This document shows positions 1 through 12,097 of a DNA stretch of 64,000 bases, piece by piece. Source of the stretch: an uncultured Paracoccaceae bacterium. Lineage in GTDB: Bacteria; Pseudomonadota; Alphaproteobacteria; Rhodobacterales; Rhodobacteraceae. The stretch covers positions 66,729 to 130,728 of the forward strand of contig CALFSV010000065.1 of assembly GCA_937916485.1 (NCBI GenBank), given 5' to 3'. The notes beneath the pieces were generated by a model. It had not been told where the DNA came from and searched no databases. It saw only the letters and a list, made by a program, of their open reading frames with translations. Every line of letters begins with the position of its first letter. The first letter of the stretch is position 1. A program made the position numbers and the translations under genes.

Positions 1-1
1 G

Positions 2-814
2 GTTCGGATTGACGGGAAGGCCACCAGCCAGGTCGCATTGGGCCGGATTGCCCGCGTCTTGTGGCTGATCCCGGCGATGGACCGCCTATGGATCGAAGGG
101 GCGGACGGCCGTCGCCGGTTTCTGGACCGAGCCGTCCTGAGCTTTGATCCGGACCACGCCGAGGTGGTTCTGGATTATGAAAAGGCCATGCGCGAACGCA
201 ACCGGTTGTTGAAGGACATGGTTCGGGACGGGCATTGGTATGCCGCCCTTGAGGCATCAATGGCCCGCTCCGGTGCGGCCATTGATGCCGGACGCAAGTC
301 CGCGATCGCGGCCCTGATGGCGGCGCAGGCAGGCGCAGAGACCGCCTTTCCAGCAGCCACGCTTTCCTTGAGCCATCCGGAGGTTCCGTTGCCCGACACC
401 GAGGAGGCCCTGCGCGAGGCCTTGGCGCAGGGCCGCAGTCGCGATCTTGCTGCAGGCCGTGCCCTTGTCGGCCCCCATCGCAGCGATCTGGAGGCGGTCT
501 GGCAGGCCAAGGGCGTTTCTGCCCGCGACTGTTCCACCGGCGAGCAGAAGGCGCTCTTGATTTCGCTGATCCTGGCCAATGCTCGGGCCCTTGCTGCCGA
601 GGGGCCTCCTATCCTGTTGCTGGATGAGGTGGCTGCCCATCTGGATGCTGATCGCCGGGCGGCATTGTATGACGAGATTTGCCTGCTCGGCGCGCAGGCC
701 TTCATGACTGGGACAGGTGCGGAGCTGTTTGCCGATCTGGGCGATCGCGCGGCTGTGCTGGAAGTGCGCGAAGAAGCAGGTGTTTCCGGGGTGGCGGTGG
801 TGCCGGTCTCTTGA
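2..814 (+). CDS. recF: DNA replication/repair protein RecF, C-terminal part (5' end outside window)
   Basis: RecF is an SMC-like ATPase that loads RecA at ssDNA gaps through RecFOR. The reading frame is open from base 2, so the gene begins upstream and about 270 C-terminal residues are visible. The ABC signature region (CSTGEQKALLISLILA, near 530-580) and the Walker B/D-loop (LLLDEVAAHLDADRR, near 615-660) are both present and in the order expected for RecF. It is followed closely by a LysE exporter and then gyrB, which fits the usual recF-gyrB neighbourhood of Alphaproteobacteria. An internal TTG at 38 could be mistaken for a start, but in-frame RecF-like sequence continues upstream of it. 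Confidence 0.95.
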   Translation, partial: VRIDGKATSQVALGRIARVLWLIPAMDRLWIEGADGRRRFLDRAVLSFDPDHAEVVLDYEKAMRERNRLLKDMVRDGHWYAALEASMARSGAAIDAGRKSAIAALMAAQAGAETAFPAATLSLSHPEVPLPDTEEALREALAQGRSRDLAAGRALVGPHRSDLEAVWQAKGVSARDCSTGEQKALLISLILANARALAAEGPPILLLDEVAAHLDADRRAALYDEICLLGAQAFMTGTGAELFADLGDRAAVLEVREEAGVSGVAVVPVS

Positions 815-845
815 ACCTGTGCGAGAACTGGAGGATGGATGGCGG

Positions 846-1466
846 ATGACCGTGACCGTCGTTGATCTGGGCCTTTATGCAATCGCCATCTTGCTGCTGT
901 TCCTGACACCGGGACCGGTCTGGGTGGCGCTGGCCGCGCGGGCCCTGTCGGGCGGCTTTCGGGGGGCCTGGCCGCTGGCACTCGGCGTTACCCTGGGGGA
1001 TCTTATGTGGCCCTTGCTGGCGATCCTGGGCGTGTCCTGGATCGTGTCGGTTTTTGAAGGCTTCTTGCTGTTCTTGCGCTGGGTGGCCTGTGCGACCTTT
1101 ATCGTCATGGGGCTGCTGATCTATCGGTCGGCAGGCAAGCCGATCTCGACTGATGGTCGATTGACCAGGCCGGGCATGTGGGCCGGGTTCGCGGCCGGTG
1201 TCGCCGTGATTGTTGGCAACCCCAAGGCGATCCTTTTCTACATGGGTATCCTGCCAGGGTTCTTTGACATCGGACAGCTGACACCGCCTGACATTGCCGC
1301 GATCTGCGCTGTCTCTATGGCGATCCCCTTTGTCGGAAACCTGTGTCTGGCATTTTTCATCGGCCGGGCCCGGCAGCTTTTGACATCGCCCACAGCCCTG
1401 AAGCGCACCAATCAGGTGGCGGGGGTCCTGCTGATCCTTGTCGGCCTCGTTATCCCTGTAATGTAA
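846..1466 (+). CDS. LysE/RhtB family amino-acid exporter
   Basis: A 206-residue, very hydrophobic protein with about six membrane segments, the usual size for LysE/RhtB exporters, which move amino acids or small metabolites out across the inner membrane. The N-terminal FLTPGPVWVALAAR stretch matches the family's conserved TPGP motif near residue 18, and NPKAILFYMGILPGF near residue 125 is the second family signature. The start at 846 is chosen because GGAGG lies about 11 bases upstream and the longer frame runs back into recF in another frame. It lies between recF and gyrB, 32 bases after recF. The substrate cannot be told from sequence. Confidence 0.88.
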   Translation: MTVTVVDLGLYAIAILLLFLTPGPVWVALAARALSGGFRGAWPLALGVTLGDLMWPLLAILGVSWIVSVFEGFLLFLRWVACATFIVMGLLIYRSAGKPISTDGRLTRPGMWAGFAAGVAVIVGNPKAILFYMGILPGFFDIGQLTPPDIAAICAVSMAIPFVGNLCLAFFIGRARQLLTSPTALKRTNQVAGVLLILVGLVIPVM

Positions 1467-1527
1467 CACAAAATATGGGGGTTTCGCCGTGACATCCCCG
1501 GCGTTTTGGCCTATATTTCGGGTCTGA

Positions 1528-3963
<2,436 letters not shown>

Positions 3964-3990
3964 TCGGGCATTAGCCGGTTGATCCAAACG

Positions 3991-4021
3991 AAAAGCCCGG
4001 GCAGATCAACCCGGGCTTTTT
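3991..4021. terminator. Bidirectional intrinsic terminator between gyrB and ilvE
   Basis: Perfect 11-bp inverted repeat: AAAAGCCCGGG (3991-4001), 8-base loop, CCCGGGCTTTT (4010-4020). A run of A on the left and T on the right means it can stop both gyrB on the plus strand and ilvE on the minus strand, which converge here. Confidence 0.9.
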
Positions 4022-4055
4022 GCTGTGTTGCATCCATTGGGGCTATTTCGGCCCC

Positions 4056-4085
4056 GATTTAGGCCCGAACGATTTAGGCCCGAAC
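4056..4085. repeat. 15-bp tandem duplication across the ilvE stop codon
   Basis: GATTTAGGCCCGAAC occurs twice back to back (4056-4070 and 4071-4085). The right copy contains the last codons and stop of ilvE (minus strand); the left copy is an extra 3' duplicate lying just beyond the stop. Its effect is probably nil; it looks like replication slippage. Confidence 0.85.
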
Positions 4086-4943
4086 GAGCTTCTCGTAGCT
4101 TTCCGAGATTTCGCGCGTCAGCGCGCCAACCTCAAAGTTGTAGTCGCCGATCTGTCCGACGGGCGTCACTTCGGCGGCGGTGCCGGTGAGCCAGCACTGT
4201 TCAAACCCTTCCAGCTCTTCGGGCATGATGTGACGCTCGTGGACCTTGATCTGGCGGTCACCGAGCATGCCGATGACGGTCTGGCGGGTCAGGCCGTTCA
4301 GGAAGCAATCGGGCTTGGGCGTGTGCACCTCGCCGTCCTTGACGAAAAAGATGTTCGCGCCAGTCGCTTCAGCTACATAGCCGCGATAGTCGAACATCAT
4401 CGCGTCAGAGCAGCCTTTGGCCTCGGCGGTGTGCTTGGACATCGTACAGATCATGTAAAGACCGGCTGCCTTGGCGTGGGACGGAATGGTCTCGGGGCTG
4501 GGCCGCTTCCACTTGGCGATATCAAGCTTGGCACCCTTCATCTTGGCGTCGCCGTAGTAGTTGCCCCATTCCCAGGCCGCGACAGCCATCCGGACCGGGT
4601 TGCGCTTGGCCGCGACACCCATGTCTTCGCCAGCACCGCGCCAGGCGACGGCCCGGACGTAGGCATCGGTAAAGCCGTTCGCGGTCAGGACGGCCTGCTT
4701 GGCGGCCTCGATCTCGTCAACGGTGTAGGGGATTTCAAAATCCAGGCAGGACGCGGAATAGCGCAGACGCTCTGAATGCTGCCGGCTCTTGAAGATCTTG
4801 CCGTTGTAGCACCGCTCGCCCTCAAAGACGCTCGAGGCATAATGCATGGCGTGGGTCAGGATGTGCACATTGGCATCGCGCCAGTCCAAAAGCGTTCCGT
4901 CCATCCAGATTTTGCCATCGCGGTCACTGTAAGATCCAGCCAT
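4074..4943 (-). CDS. ilvE: Branched-chain amino-acid aminotransferase
   Basis: PLP enzyme that transaminates Leu, Ile and Val with 2-oxoglutarate. The 289-residue length and the fold class IV features fit: YASSVFEGERCY near 35-46, the probable Schiff-base lysine in SHAKAAG (about K158), and the phosphate-binding EATGANIFF segment. The start has AGGAGG a few bases upstream. It converges on gyrB and is divergent from the petP-petR pair with a 144-base shared upstream region. The 3' end carries a 15-bp tandem duplication. D-amino-acid transaminase is the main alternative within the fold; length and motif order favour IlvE. Confidence 0.93.
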   Translation of the reverse strand: MAGSYSDRDGKIWMDGTLLDWRDANVHILTHAMHYASSVFEGERCYNGKIFKSRQHSERLRYSASCLDFEIPYTVDEIEAAKQAVLTANGFTDAYVRAVAWRGAGEDMGVAAKRNPVRMAVAAWEWGNYYGDAKMKGAKLDIAKWKRPSPETIPSHAKAAGLYMICTMSKHTAEAKGCSDAMMFDYRGYVAEATGANIFFVKDGEVHTPKPDCFLNGLTRQTVIGMLGDRQIKVHERHIMPEELEGFEQCWLTGTAAEVTPVGQIGDYNFEVGALTREISESYEKLVRA

Positions 4944-5087
4944 TCCAAGCCCCTCCTTTTACGTTTGTTACGCATTTAGGTCCACTTCGGACATAATATT
5001 GCGTGAAATCTGAGATTCGCTAACAGTTGCATCTTGGAATGTCAACAAGGCTGACGTATCTTCGAACTAGCAGGAGGGAGTGAGATC

Positions 5088-5600
5088 ATGGATCAGAGTA
5101 ATGCGCCGCAGAGCGGTCAGGCTCTCCTATTTCTGACCGACGAGCAGCTGCGCAAAGGGATAGAGGCGATGTTTTTCGCCTATCGAGGCTTTACCGCAGA
5201 CCCAGATCGGATCCTGTCGGAAAAGTCTTACGGGCGGGCGCATCATCGGGCCATCCACTTCATCCACCGCAGTCCCGGAACGACGGTCAATAACCTTCTG
5301 TCGATTCTGGGTGTTACAAAGCAATCCCTGAATCGTGTCTTGCGCACTTTGGTCGAGGATGGCTTGGTCGAAAGCAATGTAGGTGCGACGGATAAACGCG
5401 AACGGAACCTGTACCTTACAGAAGAAGGAGCGGCTCTTGAGCGGGAATTGTCAGACGCACAGCGCGACCGCATGCGGGCCGCTTACCGTGCCGCCGGGCC
5501 TGCTGCCGTGACGGGTTTTCGACAAGTGCTTGAGGCGATGATGGACGACGATATGCGCCGACAGTTTGACGCGCTGCGTGACACGCGGGGACGGAGCTGA
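5088..5600 (+). CDS. petP: MarR-family regulator, PetP-like
   Basis: A 170-residue winged-helix protein. The HTH is visible at HRSPGTTVNNLLSILGVTKQ, followed by a wing containing DKRERNLYLTEEG, which is the standard MarR layout. AGGAGGG precedes the ATG. It overlaps the downstream response regulator by one base (TGATG), so the two are translationally coupled. A MarR protein fused in an operon with an OmpR-type regulator matches petP-petR of Rhodobacter capsulatus, known there for control of cytochrome bc1 expression. The name is by that gene arrangement; petABC itself is not in the window. Confidence 0.8.
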   Translation: MDQSNAPQSGQALLFLTDEQLRKGIEAMFFAYRGFTADPDRILSEKSYGRAHHRAIHFIHRSPGTTVNNLLSILGVTKQSLNRVLRTLVEDGLVESNVGATDKRERNLYLTEEGAALERELSDAQRDRMRAAYRAAGPAAVTGFRQVLEAMMDDDMRRQFDALRDTRGRS

Positions 5601-6295
5601 TGGAGGCCGCGCACCTTCTGATTGTCGATGATGACGAACGTATCCGGGTCCTGCTGCAAAAGTTCCTTGTGCGATCTGGCTTCCTCGTGACAGCCGCCCG
5701 CGATGCCGCCCACGCCCGGCGCATCCTGTCGGGGCTGGAGTTCGACATGATCGTCCTGGATGTCATGATGCCTGGGGAGGATGGCGTCAGCCTCTGCCGT
5801 GATCTTCGGTCGAGGCTTGGGACCCCGATCCTGCTCCTGACTGCCAAATCCGAGACGAACGAGCGGATCAACGGACTTGAGGCTGGGGCAGACGACTACA
5901 TGTCCAAGCCGTTCGAGCCGAAAGAACTTCTGTTGAGGATCAACGCGATCCTGCGCCGGGTTCCAGCCGCGGAACCGATCGCGGTTCTGCCCAAAGTGCT
6001 TACCCTGGGCCCCATTCGATACGACATCGAGCGGGGCGAGATGTGGCAGGGCGAGGCACCTGTCCGATTGACTGCGACAGAAAGCCAGCTGATGCGGATA
6101 TTTTCCGGGTGTCCAGGTCAGGCCGTTACCCGTACCCGCCTTGTCGAAGAACTTGGCCGGGGTGGCGGACAGGCCCAGGAACGTGCCGTCGATGTGCAGA
6201 TTACCCGCTTGCGCCGCAAGATTGAGACGGACCCAAAGCAGCCGCGCTACCTTCAAACCGTGCGCGGCGAAGGCTACATGCTGGCCCCGGACTGA
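5600..6295 (+). CDS. petR: OmpR-family response regulator, PetR-like
   Basis: A 231-residue two-domain regulator. The receiver domain has the acidic pocket (IVDDDERI, residues 8-15), the phospho-acceptor D54 in IVLDVMMPGEDG, and K103 in YMSKPFEP. The C-terminal winged-helix DNA-binding domain ends with VDVQITRLRRKIE and YLQTVRGEGYML. No histidine kinase gene is adjacent; the partner is the MarR protein immediately upstream, whose stop overlaps this start. That kinase-less pairing is characteristic of petPR. The likely target is respiratory or photosynthetic electron transport, by analogy only. Confidence 0.85.
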   Translation: MEAAHLLIVDDDERIRVLLQKFLVRSGFLVTAARDAAHARRILSGLEFDMIVLDVMMPGEDGVSLCRDLRSRLGTPILLLTAKSETNERINGLEAGADDYMSKPFEPKELLLRINAILRRVPAAEPIAVLPKVLTLGPIRYDIERGEMWQGEAPVRLTATESQLMRIFSGCPGQAVTRTRLVEELGRGGGQAQERAVDVQITRLRRKIETDPKQPRYLQTVRGEGYMLAPD

Positions 6296-6362
6296 CAGCC
6301 CAAAGCAATTTCAGTCCGACAAGTTCTTGTATCGTGTCGCATAATCCGGTTCTGTCTTGCTT

Positions 6363-7289
6363 ATGGCGACCGCTCTTATCACCCATCCGGACTGCCTTGG
6401 CCATGTCACCCCTCCTGGTCACCCCGAGCAAGTTGCCCGCCTTGAGGCGGTACTTTCGGCTTTGGACGGGATGGACCTGATCCGGGTAAAGGCCCCACTT
6501 GTGGCAGAGGATGATCTTTTGCGCTGCCATCCCCGGTCATATCTGAATGATCTTAAGCGGGCGTCCCCGACCAGCGGTTGGTGGGCGCTCGACCCAGATA
6601 CCTACATGTCCCAGGGCACCCTGACCGCTGCACACCGCGCTGTTGGTGCCGTCATTCGGGGTGTGGACCTTGTTTTGGCGGGTGATGCGGCAAATGCATT
6701 TGCGGCCGTTCGTCCCCCTGGTCATCATGCCGAACGTGAAACGGCCATGGGATTTTGCCTGTTTGGAAATGTCGCGATTGCTGCGCTTTATGCGCTTGAG
6801 CATCATGGCCTGTCTCGGGTCGCCATCGTCGACTTTGACGTTCATCACGGAAACGGCACACAGGCACTGGTCGAGGATGATCCTCGCATCCTGTATTGCT
6901 CGACCCACCAAATGCCCTTCTACCCTGGAACCGGACGTCCTTCGGATACCGGCCCCCATGATACGATCATCAACGTCGGACTTGCCTCCGGCACGGGGTC
7001 CAAGGAGTTTCGTGCGGCGATGGACCGGATCGTCCTGCCTGGGATCGATGCATTTTCTCCGCAACTCCTGCTTATATCCGCCGGCTTCGATGCACATCGC
7101 GATGATCCATTGGCGGAACTGAACCTGACGACCGAGGACTTTGCCTGGGTGACAGCCAAAATTTGCGATCTGGCCGACAAACATTGTGCCGGGCGCGTGG
7201 TCTCTGCCCTGGAAGGTGGCTATGATCTTGAGGCGCTGGGCGACTGTGCCGCGGCGCATGTTGGAATACTGAGGGAGCGGGGCGCATGA
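6363..7289 (+). CDS. Histone deacetylase-like (acetoin-utilisation/AcuC class) amidohydrolase
   Basis: A 308-residue arginase-fold Zn amidohydrolase. The diagnostic motifs appear in order: [31 protein letters not shown] and [15 protein letters not shown], which supply the metal ligands and the charge-relay histidines. Bacterial members deacetylate small molecules, polyamines or acyl-lysines; the substrate is not predictable here. The ATG at 6363 is preferred to a TTG six bases earlier. Its end overlaps the xseB start (ATGA), and this gene commonly heads xseB-ispA-dxs in Alphaproteobacteria. Confidence 0.9.
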   Translation: MATALITHPDCLGHVTPPGHPEQVARLEAVLSALDGMDLIRVKAPLVAEDDLLRCHPRSYLNDLKRASPTSGWWALDPDTYMSQGTLTAAHRAVGAVIRGVDLVLAGDAANAFAAVRPPGHHAERETAMGFCLFGNVAIAALYALEHHGLSRVAIVDFDVHHGNGTQALVEDDPRILYCSTHQMPFYPGTGRPSDTGPHDTIINVGLASGTGSKEFRAAMDRIVLPGIDAFSPQLLLISAGFDAHRDDPLAELNLTTEDFAWVTAKICDLADKHCAGRVVSALEGGYDLEALGDCAAAHVGILRERGA

Positions 7290-7525
7290 CCGAAGTGCCG
7301 GTAAATGAAATGAGCTTCGAGGATGCGATCCGAGAGTTGGAGCAGGTGGTCGGCAAACTGGAGCGTGGCGATGTCGCGCTGGAAGAGTCTATCTCGCTTT
7401 ACGAACGCGGGGCTGCATTGAAGAAGCGCTGCGAGACCAAGCTGAAAGAGGCCGAAGAAAAGGTCGCCAAGATCACTCTTGGTGAGGATGGCCAACCTTC
7501 GGGAACTGTCCCCCTCGATGACTGA
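7286..7525 (+). CDS. xseB: Exodeoxyribonuclease VII small subunit
   Basis: A 79-residue all-helical protein, the standard XseB size. [18 protein letters not shown] and [19 protein letters not shown] are the conserved two helices that wrap the XseA subunit. ExoVII degrades ssDNA from both ends. The ATG overlaps the stop of the deacetylase gene, and its own stop overlaps the start of ispA by eight bases, so the three genes form a tightly coupled unit. xseA is not in the window. Confidence 0.95.
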   Translation: MTEVPVNEMSFEDAIRELEQVVGKLERGDVALEESISLYERGAALKKRCETKLKEAEEKVAKITLGEDGQPSGTVPLDD

Positions 7526-8393
7526 TACGTTTTCGGCGGCGCTTGCAGCGGCGGCGCACGCGACGCAGGCCCGGTTGGCAGAGGCCGTGGGACAGTTGCC
7601 TGACCTTCCCGTAACCCGTGCCATGTCCTACGCGGTGAAGGGTGGCAAAGCCCTGCGCGGATTTCTGGTTCTGGAATCAGCATGCCTGCATGGGGTTGAC
7701 CAATCCCGGGCCATAGGTCCTGCCGCCGCGATCGAGGCGCTGCACGCCTATTCCCTTGTGCACGACGATCTGCCCTGCATGGACGATGACGACCTGCGTC
7801 GGGGCCAGCCAACCGTGCACCGTAAATGGGACGAGGCGACAGCTGTCCTTGCCGGTGACGCTTTGCAGACCCTGGCCTTTACCCTCTGTGCCGACGAAAG
7901 TGTCGGGCCCGCCGACGTTCGTGTCGATCTGATCGCCAGCCTTGCCAAGGCCGCTGGCGCCCAAGGTATGGTTCTGGGGCAGGCCCTTGATATTGCCGCC
8001 GAAACCGCGGCCACCCCTTTGTCGCTGGACGAAATCACTGCCCTTCAGGCCGGTAAGACCGGGGCCCTGATCGTCTGGTCGGCTGAGGCTGGCGCCCGGT
8101 TGGCCGGTGCCGACACAGGCCCCCTGCGCCACTACGCCACGGCCCTTGGCCTTGCCTTCCAGATCGCCGACGACATCCTTGACGTCGAGGGCGACGCTGA
8201 CGCCGTGGGCAAGGCCCTGCGCAAGGACGCAGAGGCAGGCAAGGCAACGTTCGTGTCCTTGCTGGGGTTGGACGGGGCCAAGGCCCGGGCGTCCGACCTT
8301 GTCGATGAGGCCTGTGCTGCCTTGGAGTGCTACGGGGCAGAGGCCCACAACTTGCGGGCGGCGGCCCGCTTTGTTATCGCCCGCCGGAATTGA
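7518..8393 (+). CDS. ispA: Farnesyl/geranyl diphosphate synthase (IspA)
   Basis: A prenyl diphosphate synthase of 291 residues that condenses IPP with DMAPP/GPP. The first aspartate-rich motif is at residues 83-96 ([14 protein letters not shown]) and the second in FQIADDILD near 218. The long spacing in the first motif is typical of bacterial FPP synthases. The ATG at 7518 is chosen because translation from a farther upstream codon would lie wholly inside xseB, and coupled starts are the rule here. It sits between xseB and dxs, consistent with supply of precursors for quinones, carotenoids and undecaprenol. Confidence 0.95.
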   Translation: MTDTFSAALAAAAHATQARLAEAVGQLPDLPVTRAMSYAVKGGKALRGFLVLESACLHGVDQSRAIGPAAAIEALHAYSLVHDDLPCMDDDDLRRGQPTVHRKWDEATAVLAGDALQTLAFTLCADESVGPADVRVDLIASLAKAAGAQGMVLGQALDIAAETAATPLSLDEITALQAGKTGALIVWSAEAGARLAGADTGPLRHYATALGLAFQIADDILDVEGDADAVGKALRKDAEAGKATFVSLLGLDGAKARASDLVDEACAALECYGAEAHNLRAAARFVIARRN

Positions 8394-8408
8394 TCAAAGG
8401 CCAATCCA

Positions 8409-10334
8409 ATGTCTGACCGTCCTGTCACACCCCTGCTGGATCAGGTGCAGGTTCCCGCCGACCTCAAACGGCTAAGCGATAGTGATCTGAAGCGTCTGGC
8501 GGATGAGTTGCGGGCGGAAACCGTTTCCGTCGTCAGCGAGACCGGTGGACATCTGGGGGCGGGGCTTGGTGTCGTCGAATTGACGGTTGCCTTGCACGCC
8601 GTCTTTGACGCGCCCAAGGACAAGATCATCTGGGACGTGTCCCACCAGTGCTATCCTCACAAGATCCTGACAGGCCGCCGCGACCGTATACGCACGTTGC
8701 GGATGGAAAATGGTCTGTCCGGTTTCACCAAGCGGTCCGAAAGCCCTTATGATCCGTTCGGGGCGGCCCATAGCTCTACCTCCATTTCGGCCGCACTTGG
8801 TTTTGCCGTCGCCCGCGATCTGGGCGGCGCCCCCGAAACCGGGATCGGCGACGCCATCGCCATCATCGGAGATGGCGCGATGAGCGGTGGCATGGCCTAC
8901 GAGGCAATGAACAACGCGGGCCACCTCAAGAAGCGGCTGATCGTTATCCTGAACGACAACGAGATGTCGATTGCCCCTCCGGTCGGGGCGATGTCGACCT
9001 ATCTGTCCCGCCTTTATGCAGGCGAGCCGTTTCAGGAGCTGAAGGCAGCGGCCAAAGGCGCGGTCTCTTTCCTGCCACCGCCTTTTCGTGAAGGGGCGCA
9101 ACGGGCCAAGGAAATGCTCAAGCATATGACCGTGGGCGGGACACTGTTCGAGGAACTTGGGTTTTCGTACCTCGGTCCAATCGACGGGCATGATATGGAG
9201 CAGTTGTTGTCCGTCCTGCGCACCGTGAAGGCGCGGGCCAATGGCCCGATCCTGATCCACGCCATCACCAAGAAAGGCAAGGGCTACGCCCCGGCCGAAA
9301 GCGCCCGTGACGGTGGCCACGCAACTGCCCGCTTTGACGTGCTGACCGGCAAACAGGCCAAGGCCAAGTCAAACGCGCCCTCCTATACTTCGGTCTTTGC
9401 CGACGCGCTTTTGGCCCATGCCGCCAAGGACAGCCGGATTTGTGCGGTCACCGCAGCGATGCCAGACGGGACCGGACTGTCCAAGTTCATGGAACGCTAT
9501 GCCAGCCGGTGCTTTGACGTGGGTATCGCTGAACAGCACGCCGTCACCTTTTCGGCTGGGCTTGCCGCCGGGGGGATGCGTCCCTTCTGCGCGCTCTACT
9601 CTACCTTCCTGCAGCGCGGCTATGATCAGGTGGTCCACGACGTGGCCATCCAGCGCCTGCCAGTCCGCTTTGCCATTGACCGGGCGGGGCTGGTCGGGGC
9701 CGACGGGGCGACCCACGCGGGAAGCTATGATATCGCGTTCCTGGCCAATCTGCCCGGCTTTGTCGTGATGGCCGCTGCAGACGAGGCCGAGCTTGTCCGC
9801 ATGGTGGCCACCGCAGCCCAGCACGATACAGGCCCGATCGCCTTCCGCTTTCCCCGGGGTGAGGGGGTTGGCGTCGAGATGCCAGCCGATCCGCAACCGC
9901 TGGAGATTGGCAAGGGCCGCATGGTGCAGGAGGGCAAGGGGGTCGCGATCCTGTCCTTTGGAACCCGCCTGTCAGAGGTGATGAAAGCAAGCGAAAGCCT
10001 TGCTGCAAAGGGGATCACCCCCAGCATTGCCGACGCCCGCTTTGCCAAGCCGCTGGACCGGGACATGATCCTGGACCTTGCGTCCCGGCATGAGGCCTTG
10101 ATCACCATCGAGGAAGGGGCTGTTGGCGGTTTTGGCAGTCATGTCGCCCAACTGCTGTCCGACGAAGGGGTTTTTGACGGAGGGCTCAAGTTTCGCTCGA
10201 TGGTCCTGCCGGATATCTTCATTGATCAGGCGGGGCCCAAGGCGATGTATGCCGTTGCCGCCCTCAACGCCGAGGATATCGAGCGCAAAGTGCTTGAGGT
10301 GATGGGTGTAAGCGTCATGACCCGGCGGGCCTGA
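8409..10334 (+). CDS. dxs: 1-deoxy-D-xylulose-5-phosphate synthase
   Basis: TPP-dependent first enzyme of the MEP isoprenoid pathway, joining pyruvate and glyceraldehyde-3-phosphate. The 641-residue length is normal. Recognisable parts: [29 protein letters not shown] segment ([16 protein letters not shown]), the TPP-binding [18 protein letters not shown] near residue 155, and the transketolase domain with [20 protein letters not shown] precedes the ATG by eight bases, and the gene begins 15 bases after ispA, so it is probably co-transcribed with ispA. Confidence 0.97.
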   Translation: MSDRPVTPLLDQVQVPADLKRLSDSDLKRLADELRAETVSVVSETGGHLGAGLGVVELTVALHAVFDAPKDKIIWDVSHQCYPHKILTGRRDRIRTLRMENGLSGFTKRSESPYDPFGAAHSSTSISAALGFAVARDLGGAPETGIGDAIAIIGDGAMSGGMAYEAMNNAGHLKKRLIVILNDNEMSIAPPVGAMSTYLSRLYAGEPFQELKAAAKGAVSFLPPPFREGAQRAKEMLKHMTVGGTLFEELGFSYLGPIDGHDMEQLLSVLRTVKARANGPILIHAITKKGKGYAPAESARDGGHATARFDVLTGKQAKAKSNAPSYTSVFADALLAHAAKDSRICAVTAAMPDGTGLSKFMERYASRCFDVGIAEQHAVTFSAGLAAGGMRPFCALYSTFLQRGYDQVVHDVAIQRLPVRFAIDRAGLVGADGATHAGSYDIAFLANLPGFVVMAAADEAELVRMVATAAQHDTGPIAFRFPRGEGVGVEMPADPQPLEIGKGRMVQEGKGVAILSFGTRLSEVMKASESLAAKGITPSIADARFAKPLDRDMILDLASRHEALITIEEGAVGGFGSHVAQLLSDEGVFDGGLKFRSMVLPDIFIDQAGPKAMYAVAALNAEDIERKVLEVMGVSVMTRRA

Positions 10335-10346
10335 CAAGACATGCTG

Positions 10347-10364
10347 ACCGGAGGACCCTCCGGT
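10347..10364. terminator. GC-rich hairpin after dxs
   Basis: ACCGGAGG (10347-10354) and CCTCCGGT (10357-10364) are exact inverted repeats. No T-tract follows, so termination may be weak or factor-dependent; the RraA-like gene starts 21 bases downstream. Confidence 0.5.
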
Positions 10365-10384
10365 GGATCATTCATGAGGATGAA

Positions 10385-11101
10385 ATGGCGGATATAGAAC
10401 TGACACAGGCCGAGATTGTTGCCATCCTTGAAGGGGTGACGACGGCGACATTGACCACTGTCCTTCTGAAGAAAGGGCTGCGCAACGTCTGGCTGCGGGG
10501 GACCCGGCCACTGAACCCCGGACAGGTCCGCGTCGCGGGCCCTGTCTTTACCCTACGCTTCGTTCCGGCACGGGAAGACCTTGCCACACCCGAAAGCTGG
10601 TCTTCGCCCATTTCCACCCGCGCCGCGATCGAGGCGATGCCAGAAGGCTGCATTGCCGTGGCCGATGCCATGGGCGTTACCGACGCGGGCATCTTTGGCG
10701 ATATCCTGGCGGCACGTATGCGCAAACGGGGCGTGGCGGCCCTGGTGACCGATGGTGTGATGCGCGATGCGGCGGGTGTTTTGTCAACCGAACTGCCGGT
10801 CTGGTGTGACGGGGTGGCGGCCCCACCCTCGGTCGCGGGTCTTACCTTCGTCGGCTGGGAAGAGCCCATCGCCTGCGGCGGCGTCGCCGTGATGCCAGGT
10901 GACTGGATCGTTGCAGATGCGGACGGGGCGGTATTGATCCCACAGGCCAAACTTGCCGCTGTCCTGGAAGAAGCGCCCGAGCAGGAGCGGATGGAAGCCT
11001 GGATCATGGAAGAGGTCGGACGCGGCGTGCCCTTGCCCGGTCTGTATCCGATGAATGCCGAGACCAAGGCGCGTTACGACGCATTCAAAGCGAAAGGCTA
11101 G
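10385..11101 (+). CDS. RraA-like / HMG aldolase family protein
   Basis: A 238-residue member of the RraA superfamily, which includes RNase E inhibitors and 4-hydroxy-4-methyl-2-oxoglutarate/oxaloacetate-type aldolases. The central region GDILAARMRKRGVAALVTDGVMRDA has the conserved G-x-R-x-x-x-x-D core used for metal and substrate binding in the aldolases. It is longer than E. coli RraA (about 160 residues), resembling the longer dicarboxylate-aldolase-like group often labelled ribonuclease activity regulator. An enzymatic role is at least as likely as RNase control. GAGGA precedes the start. Confidence 0.75.
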   Translation: MADIELTQAEIVAILEGVTTATLTTVLLKKGLRNVWLRGTRPLNPGQVRVAGPVFTLRFVPAREDLATPESWSSPISTRAAIEAMPEGCIAVADAMGVTDAGIFGDILAARMRKRGVAALVTDGVMRDAAGVLSTELPVWCDGVAAPPSVAGLTFVGWEEPIACGGVAVMPGDWIVADADGAVLIPQAKLAAVLEEAPEQERMEAWIMEEVGRGVPLPGLYPMNAETKARYDAFKAKG

Positions 11102-11127
11102 GGCAGGACGAGCGGTTGGGTCGGGAG

Positions 11128-11159
11128 CCTCCGGCTGGAATATTTTTGGCAAGAAAAAG
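11128..11159 (+). repeat. Dispersed intergenic repeat, copy A
   Basis: CCTCCGGCTGG then AATATTTTTGGCAAGAAAAAG. Same architecture as copies near 19.57, 19.72, 32.18 and 37.06 kb: a CCTCCGG block, ATATTTT, then a purine-rich AAGAA block. It lies between the convergent RraA-like and sodium-channel genes. Confidence 0.65.
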
Positions 11160-11174
11160 CCCGCAATCCAGCAC

Positions 11175-11954
11175 CTAGTCGCGGTCGCGTTCAGACAGCC
11201 GGGCCTCGATCGCGTCGAGACGTGACAGGACCTTGTCCCGGTATTCGTCGGTGGCGGCATTCGATTCCTCTGCATGGGCGTCCTGCATCGAATTGACGAT
11301 CAGGCCGACCAGCAGGTTCACCACGGCGAAAGTGGTGACCATGATAAAGGGGATGAAGAAGGCCCAGGCCCATGAATAGGTTTCCATCACTGGGCGCACG
11401 ATTCCCATCGACCAGCTTTCCAGGGTCATGATCTGGAACAGGGAATAGGCCGAGCCGCCCAGGGTGCCGAACCATTCTGGAAAGGTTTGCCCGAAAAGTT
11501 TGGTCGCCATGACGGCCCCGATGTAGAAGATGATCCCCATCAGCAGAAAGACGGAGCCCATTCCTGGTAGCGCCGTTATGAACCCTTCAACCACGCGCCG
11601 CAGTCGGGGCGCAACGGAGATGACGCGAAGTACCCGAAGGATCCGGAGCGCCCGCAAGACTGAAAGCCCCTGTGTCGCCGGAACCAGCGAAATGCCGACG
11701 ATGACGAAATCGAACAGGTTCCATGGATTGCGGAAAAAGCGGGGACCATAGGCAAATAGCTTGGCGAGGATTTCGACGACGAAGATCGTAAGGCACAACT
11801 GGTCGAGCAGGACAATAACGCCACCCGCGCCATCCATGACCACAGTGGATGTTTCAAGCCCAAGGATGATCGCGTTGAAAACGATGACCCCGATAATCGC
11901 ATTCTTGACTATGTCCCGGTCAAGGATGCGGGCGGTTTTGGCGCGAAGCGTCAT
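11175..11954 (-). CDS. NaChBac-type voltage-gated sodium channel
   Basis: A 259-residue single-repeat (six-TM) channel that would assemble as a tetramer. The S4 voltage sensor carries regularly spaced arginines R101, R104, R107 and R110 in LRALRILRVLRVIS. The selectivity filter TLESWSM (residues 177-183) is the sequence found in NavAb/NaChBac-type Na+ channels. S6 is VVNLLVGLIVNSM, and a polar, heptad-like tail (about 228-257) fits the C-terminal coiled-coil bundle of this family. The ATG at 11954 is used because the upstream in-frame extension is polar and not channel-like. Roseobacters are known to have such channels (NavSp, NavRosD). Confidence 0.93.
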   Translation of the reverse strand: MTLRAKTARILDRDIVKNAIIGVIVFNAIILGLETSTVVMDGAGGVIVLLDQLCLTIFVVEILAKLFAYGPRFFRNPWNLFDFVIVGISLVPATQGLSVLRALRILRVLRVISVAPRLRRVVEGFITALPGMGSVFLLMGIIFYIGAVMATKLFGQTFPEWFGTLGGSAYSLFQIMTLESWSMGIVRPVMETYSWAWAFFIPFIMVTTFAVVNLLVGLIVNSMQDAHAEESNAATDEYRDKVLSRLDAIEARLSERDRD

Positions 11955-12097
11955 GGTCCCTCGGTGTTTGTCCCTGTTCGCCTGAATATGGGGTGCTGTG
12001 GCCCGGCTGCAAGCGGTCACTGGCAAGCCTGATCTGTGGGTTGCACCAAGTTGCCCGCGCCGTGACAATGTCATGTCACTGTTGATGGAGGACTATT

